A DNA stretch of 53,689 nt. Source: Candidatus Methylacidiphilales bacterium. Lineage in GTDB: Bacteria; Pseudomonadota; Gammaproteobacteria; JASGCS01. Made by a program: the position numbers and the translations under genes. Shown piece by piece: positions 35,523 to 44,740 of this stretch (within the stretch, counting starts at the first letter, position 1; every line of letters begins with the position of its first letter). The stretch is from contig JASGCS010000011.1 in the NCBI GenBank assembly GCA_030054035.1, positions 1 through 53,689 on the forward strand, in the 5' to 3' direction. Below the pieces are notes generated by a model that was not told the DNA's origin, made no database searches, and worked only from the letters and a program-made list of their open reading frames with translations.

Positions 35523-35551
35523 TCAAACTTAAAGTAATACTTTAAGTTTGA
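35523..35551. repeat. Perfect 13-bp inverted repeat with 3-base loop
   Basis: TCAAACTTAAAGT, AAT, ACTTTAAGTTTGA: both arms match perfectly. It lies between the stop of the di-haem oxidoreductase (35567) and the -35 of the mraZ promoter. It could end the upstream transcript, but the stem is AT-rich and has no following T-run on either strand, so an operator is equally possible. Confidence 0.7.
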
Positions 35552-35566
35552 TATATATATGCATGT

Positions 35567-36889
35567 TTATAGTGATTCTAAAAAATAAATAATACGATCT
35601 CTTTGTTCTTTGCTTAGCTTTGAAAATATTTCAGTAACTTGCTTAGCTTCACCTTGATGCCATAAAATTGCTTCTAATAAATTTCTAGCTCTTCCATCAT
35701 GGAGATAATTGGTATGATTATTAATAAACTTTATTTTGCCTATTCCCCATAGCGGAGCAGTTCTCCATTGGTTACCATTAGCAAAACCATCAGACCTACC
35801 ATCGGCTAAACCATCACCTAAATCATGCACTAGTAAATCAGTAAATGGAAATATCTTTAAACCATCTAAATACGATTTATCACTTTTAGTTTGATATGAA
35901 GGTCTGTGACATCCTGCACATCCAATTTTTACAAATAATTGATAGCCATCTTTTGCCTGCCTAGAAGTAACTAAAGGAGCACTGGGTACAGTTATACCCT
36001 CCATATAATCTACTAATTGATTAAGTTGTTTATCTTGTAATTCATTAGGTTGATTGATATCAGAATGAATTTTATTGGTAAGACCAATATCAAAGAAGCT
36101 TGCGGCGGCAACTTGTTCTATAAGCGTTGAAGTGTTTGCCTTCCATCCAAACCTTCCAATTACTCCATGCGATATATAATTTATTTTACCTTTAACAGGT
36201 CCTTTGGTTGTTTCTTGCGATTTCATATTATCAATTATTTCTTTATCTGGAATTGCGGCTAATAATCCCAGACCGATTACTGCCGGAGCAACTCGTAATG
36301 AATACTGCGAGGAAGATGGAGGAATGCCTTTAGACCAATTTGAAAAATGTAAAATAAATTGTTGCAATTGGATTTTTTTCCCATCAATATCTTGAAAGCT
36401 GCTTAGATACTTAGGAACTATAGTAATCGATACATCGGGCTGGACGGGGTCAATTGCAAATGTTCTTAATTGTGATCCATACCTAGCGTCAGATGTTGTT
36501 ATTCTAACTAGAGAGGAAATTAATTGATTATTTCCATCAAGTAAAATAGCCCCTCTTCCATTATTACTATGACACCCTGAACAACTAGATCTATTAAACA
36601 ATGGACCTAAGCCACTTAACGATTTTGGTATTGAACCAGAGGGTAGCCATTGAACATTAAACAATCTATGACCTCCATAAAATGAATTGAGTAATGCGCT
36701 TGGTAGGGTAGCAAGAGGCATGGCAAAACTATCGCGGCCCTGCAACTGCGTTGTAGCATTGTCAGCTAAGGATTGTGGTATATCATCACTTGATGCCAAA
36801 CTACTTTCTATTGACAACACTTTGATAAATACAAATAAAACTACCGTAACTACATTTAAATTAGTATTTAGGAACATTAGTACTAACAT
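35567..36889 (-). CDS. Di-haem cytochrome c peroxidase-like thiol oxidoreductase (DUF1111)
   Basis: 440-residue exported protein. A hydrophobic N terminus acts as signal peptide (starts at 36889 or the ATG at 36877). Two c-type haem sites are CSGCH (C103, C106, H107) and CAGCH (C324, C327, H328). LPSGSIPKSLSGLGPLFNRSS and the C-terminal RTAPLWGIG and YLHDGRARNLLEAILWH are typical of the DUF1111 family. It overlaps the upstream imelysin gene by 29 bases. Imelysin plus DUF1111 genes are often found together in iron-regulated loci, so a periplasmic redox role in iron handling is likely; the substrate is unknown. Confidence 0.85.
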   Translation of the reverse strand: MLVLMFLNTNLNVVTVVLFVFIKVLSIESSLASSDDIPQSLADNATTQLQGRDSFAMPLATLPSALLNSFYGGHRLFNVQWLPSGSIPKSLSGLGPLFNRSSCSGCHSNNGRGAILLDGNNQLISSLVRITTSDARYGSQLRTFAIDPVQPDVSITIVPKYLSSFQDIDGKKIQLQQFILHFSNWSKGIPPSSSQYSLRVAPAVIGLGLLAAIPDKEIIDNMKSQETTKGPVKGKINYISHGVIGRFGWKANTSTLIEQVAAASFFDIGLTNKIHSDINQPNELQDKQLNQLVDYMEGITVPSAPLVTSRQAKDGYQLFVKIGCAGCHRPSYQTKSDKSYLDGLKIFPFTDLLVHDLGDGLADGRSDGFANGNQWRTAPLWGIGKIKFINNHTNYLHDGRARNLLEAILWHQGEAKQVTEIFSKLSKEQRDRIIYFLESL

Positions 36890-37988
36890 TATAGTATTTT
36901 GCTAATTCATATAAAGAGTTTGATAATTGCTTCAATGAATCCTCATATTCATGTGCGCTCTTAAAATCATTTGAATGCTCTTTTGCAAGTATCACATCTT
37001 TAAAATAATAAGGAAGCGCTCTAGCTTTAGTTTCTGAACGTACAATAGCATTAGAAATGTGGGAAGCCAATACTTTATTTTTATCTACAATTTCTTTATA
37101 CAACACCTCTTCCCATAATTTTTTTACACCAATAATATTATTAATATGATCATTTGTAGTCGTTCCCGAAAAACAAGACTGCTGCTCATTGGGATCACCA
37201 GAATCAATTGGCGCTAAAAATCTTTCTTGTAATATTTCCAAACCTACTAATGAGTGTGCACCAGTAATTATCTTTGTGAGTGACTCTTGTTTAGATAACT
37301 TTATAAACGAATTAGCAAAACGATTAGAACCTTGCCGAGTGTCTAATACCCATTGCAAATGTACGCTTTCCAAATCGTTCCGCAACTGTTCAATCAATAT
37401 TTTTAAATACAGTCGTTTTCGAATTTGCTCAGAATTTTCTATAAAATATGATGCCGACCTATTTCCAGCGTTTTCATTTTCAGAACGGACACCCCATACC
37501 ATGTACTCTATAGCATGCCATCCTAGGCTTACATATTTAGTGTCCTCTAATTGATTAATAATAATAATTTTTTCATTAGTCAAATCAAATGAGTTATTAC
37601 TAAGAAAACCTTTAATAATCTGGGAACCAGTTACTGCGTTATAAGAATCCGATTCAATAAATTGGTATCTAATTGGCCAAGAATTAATTCTAGTTTCATA
37701 TTGTTCAATAGGACCATCATAAAATCTAAATACTTCAGTCTGTGCATATAGAGCCCTCACTTCAATCCAATTCTTTCTAGCTTCATGTAGTGTCAATTCT
37801 GAAGGTTTATTTAATAGTGCTTGTAAGGAACTTTCAAGCTTTCCCAATGCTGTCAACACAGTACTGTATTGTTTCTCAACAAAAAAGACATAGTTTTTTG
37901 ACACCGTGTCAGCTTTTGCCATAAAAGCACAAATGCAAGTGGTTATGGAAACTATAATCATTGATAATAAAATTTTTCTTTTATTCAT
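36861..37988 (-). CDS. Imelysin-family (M75/IrpA-like) periplasmic protein
   Basis: 375-residue protein with signal peptide (cleavage likely after AKA, residue ~26). It contains the GxHxxE signature as GWHAIEYMVWG (G156, H158, E161), a putative metal site of imelysin-like proteins. No lipobox cysteine is at the cleavage point, so it is soluble in the periplasm. Family members are iron-regulated and thought to act in iron uptake. It heads a two-gene unit with the di-haem protein. A TATAAT at 38007-38002 lies 13 bases upstream; no convincing Fur box could be seen in the AT-rich gap. Confidence 0.87.
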   Translation of the reverse strand: MNKRKILLSMIIVSITTCICAFMAKADTVSKNYVFFVEKQYSTVLTALGKLESSLQALLNKPSELTLHEARKNWIEVRALYAQTEVFRFYDGPIEQYETRINSWPIRYQFIESDSYNAVTGSQIIKGFLSNNSFDLTNEKIIIINQLEDTKYVSLGWHAIEYMVWGVRSENENAGNRSASYFIENSEQIRKRLYLKILIEQLRNDLESVHLQWVLDTRQGSNRFANSFIKLSKQESLTKIITGAHSLVGLEILQERFLAPIDSGDPNEQQSCFSGTTTNDHINNIIGVKKLWEEVLYKEIVDKNKVLASHISNAIVRSETKARALPYYFKDVILAKEHSNDFKSAHEYEDSLKQLSNSLYELAKYYNVSTNVPKY

Positions 37989-38037
37989 AATGCACGCTAT
38001 AATTATAATTTCTATAAGTATACACTATAATAAGAAT
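37989..38037. promoter_or_regulatory. Divergent promoter region imelysin / rnpB
   Basis: AATTATAATT at 38001-38010 gives TATAAT on both strands; the reverse copy (38007-38002) suits the imelysin gene. A second forward TATAAT at 38026-38031 ends seven bases before the predicted 5' end of RNase P RNA, the right distance for its -10. -35 boxes are poor. Confidence 0.5.
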
Positions 38038-38363
38038 GAGTTGACTAAACAGTCGCTAGTGTATGCTAGAGGAAAGTCCGGACACAATGAGGAAGGTGCC
38101 AGATAACATCTGGACAGTGTGAACTAATGGAAAGTGCCACAGAAAATATACCGCCTTTACAGGTAAGGGTGAAATGGTGCGGTAAAAGCGCACCGCATTG
38201 TTGGTAACAACAATGGCAGGGCAAACCCCACCTTGTGCAAGATCGAATAGGAGGGCTATAACCACCTCTGGTTGCCCTTGGGTAGATCGCTTGAGCGTAA
38301 GGGCGACTTTACGCCTAGATGAATGACTGTTCTAGACAGAATCCGGCTTATCGGTCAACTCGC
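38038..38363 (+). ncRNA. rnpB: RNase P RNA (class A, compact)
   Basis: Catalytic RNA that matures tRNA 5' ends. Universal segments are present in order: ACAGTCGC, GAGGAAAGTCCGG at 38070-38082, GGTGCCAG, GGTAAGGGTGAAA, GGTGCGGTAA, CCTAGATGAATGACTG and ACAGAATCCGGCTTATCGG. Helix P1 closes the molecule: GAGTTGAC (38038-38045) pairs with GTCAACTC (38354-38361). At about 326 bases it is shorter than the 377 of E. coli. The P3 region is reduced to roughly CTAG-TGTATG-CTAG and P12 is very short. The last 32 bases overlap the 3' end of the convergent dusA. Confidence 0.96.
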
Positions 38364-39309
38364 TAATTATTGCATTCATTATGATGCGTAGATCATCTAG
38401 CGTTGGAAATGTGTTAAGAATTTGATGTCTGATTTGTCTAGCGTTAGAAAGGTGTGAGCAAATTAATGAGAGAGGCTGATAATATTTTCTTTCTAGGCGA
38501 CCATATTTACTTGCCAATGCTTCGCCATAATCAAGATATCTATTTATGCCGTCTTGTAATGGTAGTGTAGGTTCATTATAAAAGTGCTCTTGAAGAGTTC
38601 TGAGAAACAGTGGATTGGTAATCATGGCTCTACCAATCATGACACCATCTAGCCCTTTAGTTTTTTGCTGCCTGGCAAGTTGTAGTGACTTAATGCCACC
38701 ATTGATGATAATCGGTAATGTGGGGAAATGCTGTTTCATTTCAGAGACTATTTCATATTGCAGTGGAGGAACTGTTCTATTTTGACTAGGGTTTAATTTA
38801 CCCAGTATAGCTGATCTTGCATGCAACACAACTTCATCACAACTATTTAGCTGTAGTTTATTTAGTAAAGAATATAAATGATCTTTATCAATTGGATTTG
38901 TTAATCCGATTCTAGTTTTTACCGAAATAGGTATATTGGTTAATTGTTTAAGTAATAAAACTATTTCTATAAGTAAGTTTGGGTTTTCTATAAAGCTTGC
39001 ACCAAACCCACCTTTACAAACTGCATCACTTGGACAGCCAGCATTTATATTTATTTTATTTATTCGTGAAAAATCAAGGTGCGCTGCTATTCGTTTATAT
39101 TCGTTAATATTAGCACCTCCTATTTGAAGTACAATTTTACCTACTTCCTGAGACAGATCTAATTTTGAAATACATTTATCACGAACCAGAGCTGATAGAG
39201 AAATCATTTCAGTAGTAACTTGCACCTTGGGAGCAAGATACCTCATAAAAGTGATGAAATGTTTGTCAGTATACCCCATCATAGGGGCGCAATGAACAGC
39301 AAAATTCAC
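38332..39309 (-). CDS. dusA: tRNA-dihydrouridine(20/20a) synthase
   Basis: FMN enzyme reducing uridines in the tRNA D-loop. The catalytic cysteine is in NINAGCPSDAVCKGGFGA. VKTRIGL, HARSAILGKLNPSQNR (the DusA hallmark), NGGIKSLQLA and GVMIGRAM follow in order. 325 residues. The final residues DKPDSV are encoded antisense to the universally conserved 3' segment of RNase P RNA. The start overlaps the next upstream gene by four bases (ATGA), tying dusA to the signalling operon. Confidence 0.95.
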   Translation of the reverse strand: MNFAVHCAPMMGYTDKHFITFMRYLAPKVQVTTEMISLSALVRDKCISKLDLSQEVGKIVLQIGGANINEYKRIAAHLDFSRINKININAGCPSDAVCKGGFGASFIENPNLLIEIVLLLKQLTNIPISVKTRIGLTNPIDKDHLYSLLNKLQLNSCDEVVLHARSAILGKLNPSQNRTVPPLQYEIVSEMKQHFPTLPIIINGGIKSLQLARQQKTKGLDGVMIGRAMITNPLFLRTLQEHFYNEPTLPLQDGINRYLDYGEALASKYGRLERKYYQPLSLICSHLSNARQIRHQILNTFPTLDDLRIIMNAIISELTDKPDSV

Positions 39310-40130
39310 TGATTAGAAAAAGCTTCTAATTTAATTTGTGATAATTCATTTGAAATATTATCAACACTTAAAAACACTTCATCGGTACTGAACTCTTTAT
39401 TTTTTTTATACATTTCTCTCTTTTGTTCAATCATGACTTGCAAATCAACAAATTCTGTTGTTTGTGAAAATATAATTCTAGTTTCCAGATCTAACAAATT
39501 AAGAATAAAAGATAATTCATCTAAATATTCTTTATTAATTAACCTATCATTGTTTAATAATGGTTTTACTGCTTGCATTAATAGTATAAATCGTTGTTCA
39601 CTATCTTCAGAACTATTTATTGCCGATTTAATATTTATTATTTGTTTAAATGGTTGGGAAACATATTTATTGATAGTGTAGTTTGAATAAAATATATATC
39701 CAAATACTACACCAGATAGTGCAATAATGGTAATAATAAAATATTTTACTTTAGAGACTTGTGATTTACGTTTTTCCTCTAACGCTAGTTTTTTTTCTAC
39801 GTCTTGTTGATAACTGTTGTCCCAAGCTCCGTAGTCAACATTTATATTACTTTGATGTCTTTGAATAGTAATGTCTAATTGATTATTTTTATTAGACATT
39901 ACAGTAGTAATTTCACTATTAGTATTTTCTGGTTGCTCATAATTTTGTGAAAGTGCTATTGAAAGTCTTTCAATAATTTCAGGAGGTACTGAAGGTGTCG
40001 GGTGATTAAACTCTATCGCTTGTAGTTGCAATCTTCTAAGTTTTACATATTCAACTCTTGATATTTGGCCGTAAGCCACCGCCAAGGCTAACAGTCTGAG
40101 TTTACTACATTGTGATAATTTAAATGTCAT
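39306..40130 (-). CDS. Unknown bitopic membrane protein next to the kinase
   Basis: 274 residues from the ATG at 40130, four bases after the kinase stop; a longer start at 40190 lies inside the kinase. The N-terminal stretch LALAVAYGQISRVEYVKLRR (14-33) resembles the short SHOCT-like modules that begin 'G-I-S-x-x-E-Y' and often mediate oligomerisation. Residues about 45-125 are polar and probably disordered, 130-149 form one transmembrane helix (YFIITIIALSGVVFGYIFYS), and the C-terminal 125 residues are helical and presumably periplasmic. I do not recognise a family. The context (kinase upstream, tight spacing) suggests a partner or substrate of the kinase. Confidence 0.75.
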   Translation of the reverse strand: MTFKLSQCSKLRLLALAVAYGQISRVEYVKLRRLQLQAIEFNHPTPSVPPEIIERLSIALSQNYEQPENTNSEITTVMSNKNNQLDITIQRHQSNINVDYGAWDNSYQQDVEKKLALEEKRKSQVSKVKYFIITIIALSGVVFGYIFYSNYTINKYVSQPFKQIINIKSAINSSEDSEQRFILLMQAVKPLLNNDRLINKEYLDELSFILNLLDLETRIIFSQTTEFVDLQVMIEQKREMYKKNKEFSTDEVFLSVDNISNELSQIKLEAFSNQ

Positions 40131-40134
40131 GGCA

Positions 40135-43100
40135 CTAAAACAGAGAACGCAACACTCTAAAACTTGTATAGTTATTAATTGTATTTTCATCGTAAGGTTT
40201 TGTTAACATGCTATTGCAAATCTCGTAGCGATCTTTAAAGTTCCCTCCAACTAAACTGAATGTTTGATTATTGGTTACTAATTCATCAGCGTTACCTACA
40301 TAGTTAATTAAACCCCATCCATTAGATTTTCCGATAGAGATCGCTTCCATTCTGTAACCACGGATCGTAGCACCATAACTTTTAATATTACAATTATAGT
40401 CAATATTACCTTCCTTACCATTGACATTTGAAGCATACTGCCACTCAGTTATAGTGGGAAGTCTATATTGGTAACCAGTAATATTAGATAGCCATTGTAA
40501 ATATGATTGAATTTCAGAAATTGATTTATTTGTAACAGGTAAATTAATACTAGTAGGATCATTATTCGCTGTACAACTATTACTTGAAATACAATAGTTA
40601 TTAAAATCCCCAACAGAAACCTCGTATTTGCCAATCGCAAATGGTTGTTCGTTATTTTTACTTGGTATTATAACTAACAGTGGTCCTAAGTTATTTTTAT
40701 CGAGAGTATCCTGACAGGTGGCTCTAGAATCTTTTCCTAAACCGGCGTAACTTTCAAAACACACTCTCCGTTCGATAGTTTTATTATTATTTAGAGAATT
40801 TTTACCAAGATCACTTATCATTTTATTAAGTCTCTTAGATGCTAATTGATACTCCTCTCGATCGCTCCATATTTTTATTGCTTTATCCAACTCTATTTTT
40901 GCATCATTTGGTTTAGGCTTACTTGAGGATAATTTAGATTCGTATGCTTTATAGTAAGCTATTGATTCGGTTATCGCTTTTTTAATCAATCTACCTAACT
41001 TGATTGTGTCTTCGTGGTAAGGTTCATGTGTAGTTGCATTTGTATAATATTCTTGTGCTTTAGATAATTTCCCTTCACTAACAAGATTAATTCCTACAGA
41101 AGCGTATTTTGAAGGGATTGGCTTTTGACTTAATGATATCTTATCCAACCTTGGCCGAGAAGAGGGAAATTTACTATAAAGCTTATCTCTGAGATCCCAT
41201 GCCAGTACAATATTTTTATTAGTATTATTTTCAGTGATACTTATTATTGTTCGAGCTACAACATAGTTCTCAAAACTATTTCTTAATGACACATTATCTG
41301 ATTTCATAATCTTATCAGCCAGTGCTATTTTAAATTCTACTTGAAGAGATTTTATAAATTCAAGTATTTCTAATCTCAACATAACATTATTATGAATTTC
41401 CATTAATCTAGTGTTATTTAAATTAAGTAATAAACCATTTTCAACTATAGAATTAACCTCTGTCAAAAGTTTACTATTTTTTATTAGCTCATCAACATTA
41501 TTAGGATCGGGCAACTGTTTATATGTTAATTCAGCAATTTTAATATAACTTAATGCAATTGAGTTTTTAAACATAAGCTTATCTGGCGTTTCAGGATATT
41601 TAGAATATTCCTTATAAAGTTTTTCAATTACTTTAATATTATCTGTATTAATGGCATTAATAAGCTCTCTTTTAATGTTAAGTATTTTTTTCTCAGTAAT
41701 CCTATTATTTTGATCTTTTATAAGTAAATTATTCAATTGCACTAGTTCACTTTGCATTTTGGAAAGCATATCACTATTTTCAGTTAAATCTTTTACTATT
41801 ATGAAGTACAAAAGTGCACTATCATAATCAACCTCCATTACAGCGTTGTTAAATTGATTCAATAGTAACTGATCAACCTGATCGGTTAAAGATTGCAACT
41901 GGTTTTTTGAATTACTGAGTATTATTAACTGTTTATAATTCCTTATAAATTCATTATACCTATTTGGTAAGGTCAAATCGTTATTTTTCTCTAAAATACT
42001 ATAATATTCTTTTGTGTTAGCTGAAATTGTATTAACATTTTCATTAAGAGAATTATTTTCTAGCAATTTCTCCATTTCTTTAATTAACGTTTTAGCAGAT
42101 ATAAAATATTGAGTAGATTTTAAAGAATGAAATTTATTTTTATTTTCCAATGTTTTATAGTATCCAATTACTGATTGTTCTAATTTAGTCGCCTTGGATT
42201 GTATTACTTTGCTGGATAAATTATTTTTTGTATTGATACTACCTAACACTTGTTCCGATATAAAAAAGGGGGAAAATAATAAATCATAATCTTGGTTATT
42301 ATATGTAGTTGTAATTTCATATGACTTATTACCTTGATAAATCTTGAATTGATTAAGAATTGCATCAAGTTGTAATGCACTCACAATTTTATATTGTTCA
42401 TCAAACTGATTAATCCGTTCAATTTTTTTTTCAACTCTATCAAATTGTTTTTGAATAGCGCCATTAATTGCATTTAATTTGATCAATTCTTCTTTTGTTT
42501 GTTTGATGTAATCTTCTATTTTCAGTATTGAATTGTTATAGGTTTTATTTTTCACAACTTCAATAGCGCGATCTAAAATCTCAGGCACAAAAATACTGGA
42601 ATTACTAAGCTGACCAATTATTATAAGTAATTTTTTTAATTTATCTATATCATTTTCTTTTATAAATTCATCAATGATTTTAAGACTTAATGTATTCTTC
42701 GCTTTACATAACGAAGTTCTATAATCTCTTACTTCCTTTGAATCAGGATAAATATAGTAAAGCGAGTCAATTAACGCAGCTGCTTCATTATATCTAAGCG
42801 TGTTTGATTCGTAATCTATTTTTGACGATTTTGATTCTGGTGGTATAAATAATTTTTGCGACTCATTTTTAGCAAAAGTTATTAAAGATTTCTGTGCGTT
42901 GGTATAAATTAAATATTTATCATATCCAACCCCAAGCAATTTATCGATTAGTGTTAAAGATCCATCAGATTTTTCTTTCACTTTTTCTGAACTTAACTTG
43001 AGCGTATCTTTATTCTCAGTAGAATACTCACAAACCTCATCATTAAAATTTATTGACTGAGTTTCAGTAGATAAATTTTTAATTGACCTTAGTGCTTTGT

Positions 43101-44721
43101 ACTTTAAATCTATATCATCTGAGTATAATTCAGCAAGTACTGTATTAGTATTTTTTTTAGTTAGCCGCTCCGCATAAAAAGTGCGAGTGACCATTGCCAA
43201 AATTACTATTGATAAAAAAGATACACTAATGATACTTAAAGAGTGATTCGGCCTTGGGCGAATGCCTTCCATAAATTCGTGAATTGACTTTATTCTATTT
43301 TTTCTACGCAATGCAATTGATTTTTCCAAAGTGTATTTCTGAAGATCAGTTAGAGAGGTTCGATCTAGAGAGGGAGGCTGTAAATTATTTTCTACCGCAT
43401 AAACAGCAGTTTTTTTCCTGTATGGATGAGCTCCCAATAACAACTCATAACACACACAACCCAGCGCATAAATATCATCTGCAGGATCTGGATTTTGTTG
43501 AAAGTGCATCTCATAACTTGCATAGGCAGGAGTGAGTGCATTCATTGAAGACGGATCAAACAAAGTTTTGTCAACTGATTTTTCCTCAATACTTGTACTA
43601 GTATTTTGATTATTTTCATCCAATTTAGTAATACTAGTATTTTCTGAAAGAGAGTCGATTTGGATTTCATCCAATTCGGTCACTTCTCTCTCACTTGCAC
43701 TTCCAGCTCGAGCAATACCAAAATCAATCACTTTAACTGTTTGTTGTTTAGTTTGTTGATTTTCAACAAGGTATGCATTACCAGGTTTAAAATCTGAATG
43801 TATTAGTTGATTTTTATGGGCATAGCCAAGTGCATTTGCTAGTCCTTCAATAATTGGCCACGCTTCTGCAAAACTTAACCCTTTTTTTGGGACAACTTGG
43901 GTGCTTATAAATTCCTTTAATTCAATTCCACTAAGTAATTCCATTGTCATATAGATAGTACCAGTTGATTCTTCTCTATCAAAATCATACACAGTGGCAA
44001 TATTTGGATGGGCAAGTCTCTGTGATTTACTTGCTTCACGCTCTAAAATTATGAATGAGTTAGCGTGCTTTTTAAAATCATCAGTTAATAACTTGATCGC
44101 AACATAGGGCTGCTTATTTTTAGCTTCATATTTGATTAAGTCAAGTGCTTTATACACTTTTCCCATACCCCCGACACCTAAAAGACTTTCTAACCTAAAT
44201 CTTCCTTTTAGAACGGTGCCCACATCTAACTTATTGGAAACATTTGAACCTTTTAAATTAAAATTATCCGAATAACCAGTTCCTGTCAGGAAAGCGCCAG
44301 TTGATTGTAAAGTTTTATCTGTAATTGAATGTCTGTCAGCGACAACATCAATTTCAGTCCTATCTTGAGACAAATCTTTACTATTTGTATTATCTAAATC
44401 GTGGTTAGTCGTATCAATTACTACAGTTTTTTCAGCATCAATTACTGTAGTTTTTGCAATGGTTTTTTCGTTATCAATATTGCTATCTGATGCTAGGAGT
44501 GTTTCAGTGAGTGATTTATCGTATCGCTCTAAAAAGTAATCAATGAACTCTTGTGGAACAGAAGTATTGGTATGTTTCTGATTATACTCAACAATGGTTT
44601 GTTTAAAATTCGTTACTCCATTAGGGATTTCTTTTATTGCAGCGTCAATTCTATTTTTAATACTTCTTTTATCATAATCGCCTCTTGCGATTTCATCAAG
44701 AATTTTAAGTATCTGATTCAT
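40135..44721 (-). CDS. Giant transmembrane Ser/Thr kinase with C-terminal FGE/SUMF1-like domain
   Basis: 1528 residues from the ATG at 44721. Order: a helical N-terminal segment (1-70), a T/D-rich linker (75-165), a kinase domain (about 170-485), one transmembrane helix (about 494-514), a ~800-residue helical periplasmic region, and a C-terminal SUMF1-like domain in the last ~180 residues. Kinase motifs: P-loop GVGGMGKV, VAIK lysine (residue 210), HSDFKPGN in the catalytic loop and IDFGIAR. The activation segment carries an unusual ~55-residue S/T/D-rich insertion before TPAYASYEM. The end domain has GKYEVSVGDFNNYC, YRLPTITEWQYA and FRVLR, typical of SUMF1 folds that bind rather than generate formylglycine. 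TxxD motifs, favoured by FHA domains when phosphorylated, occur at T92, T122, T348, T365 and T386. It is probably an envelope sensor; the phosphatase gene lies 19 bases upstream. Confidence 0.9.
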   Translation of the reverse strand: MNQILKILDEIARGDYDKRSIKNRIDAAIKEIPNGVTNFKQTIVEYNQKHTNTSVPQEFIDYFLERYDKSLTETLLASDSNIDNEKTIAKTTVIDAEKTVVIDTTNHDLDNTNSKDLSQDRTEIDVVADRHSITDKTLQSTGAFLTGTGYSDNFNLKGSNVSNKLDVGTVLKGRFRLESLLGVGGMGKVYKALDLIKYEAKNKQPYVAIKLLTDDFKKHANSFIILEREASKSQRLAHPNIATVYDFDREESTGTIYMTMELLSGIELKEFISTQVVPKKGLSFAEAWPIIEGLANALGYAHKNQLIHSDFKPGNAYLVENQQTKQQTVKVIDFGIARAGSASEREVTELDEIQIDSLSENTSITKLDENNQNTSTSIEEKSVDKTLFDPSSMNALTPAYASYEMHFQQNPDPADDIYALGCVCYELLLGAHPYRKKTAVYAVENNLQPPSLDRTSLTDLQKYTLEKSIALRRKNRIKSIHEFMEGIRPRPNHSLSIISVSFLSIVILAMVTRTFYAERLTKKNTNTVLAELYSDDIDLKYKALRSIKNLSTETQSINFNDEVCEYSTENKDTLKLSSEKVKEKSDGSLTLIDKLLGVGYDKYLIYTNAQKSLITFAKNESQKLFIPPESKSSKIDYESNTLRYNEAAALIDSLYYIYPDSKEVRDYRTSLCKAKNTLSLKIIDEFIKENDIDKLKKLLIIIGQLSNSSIFVPEILDRAIEVVKNKTYNNSILKIEDYIKQTKEELIKLNAINGAIQKQFDRVEKKIERINQFDEQYKIVSALQLDAILNQFKIYQGNKSYEITTTYNNQDYDLLFSPFFISEQVLGSINTKNNLSSKVIQSKATKLEQSVIGYYKTLENKNKFHSLKSTQYFISAKTLIKEMEKLLENNSLNENVNTISANTKEYYSILEKNNDLTLPNRYNEFIRNYKQLIILSNSKNQLQSLTDQVDQLLLNQFNNAVMEVDYDSALLYFIIVKDLTENSDMLSKMQSELVQLNNLLIKDQNNRITEKKILNIKRELINAINTDNIKVIEKLYKEYSKYPETPDKLMFKNSIALSYIKIAELTYKQLPDPNNVDELIKNSKLLTEVNSIVENGLLLNLNNTRLMEIHNNVMLRLEILEFIKSLQVEFKIALADKIMKSDNVSLRNSFENYVVARTIISITENNTNKNIVLAWDLRDKLYSKFPSSRPRLDKISLSQKPIPSKYASVGINLVSEGKLSKAQEYYTNATTHEPYHEDTIKLGRLIKKAITESIAYYKAYESKLSSSKPKPNDAKIELDKAIKIWSDREEYQLASKRLNKMISDLGKNSLNNNKTIERRVCFESYAGLGKDSRATCQDTLDKNNLGPLLVIIPSKNNEQPFAIGKYEVSVGDFNNYCISSNSCTANNDPTSINLPVTNKSISEIQSYLQWLSNITGYQYRLPTITEWQYASNVNGKEGNIDYNCNIKSYGATIRGYRMEAISIGKSNGWGLINYVGNADELVTNNQTFSLVGGNFKDRYEICNSMLTKPYDENTINNYTSFRVLRSLF

Positions 44722-44740
44722 CAATTTAACTTATAAAAAA

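Noticed and set aside
37989-38037. Fur box in front of the imelysin gene
   Set aside because: The gap is AT-rich with TATAAT repeats but no 19-base match to GATAATGATAATCATTATC that I could defend.
38056-38265. Reverse open frame inside the RNase P RNA
   Set aside because: The region is fully explained by rnpB.
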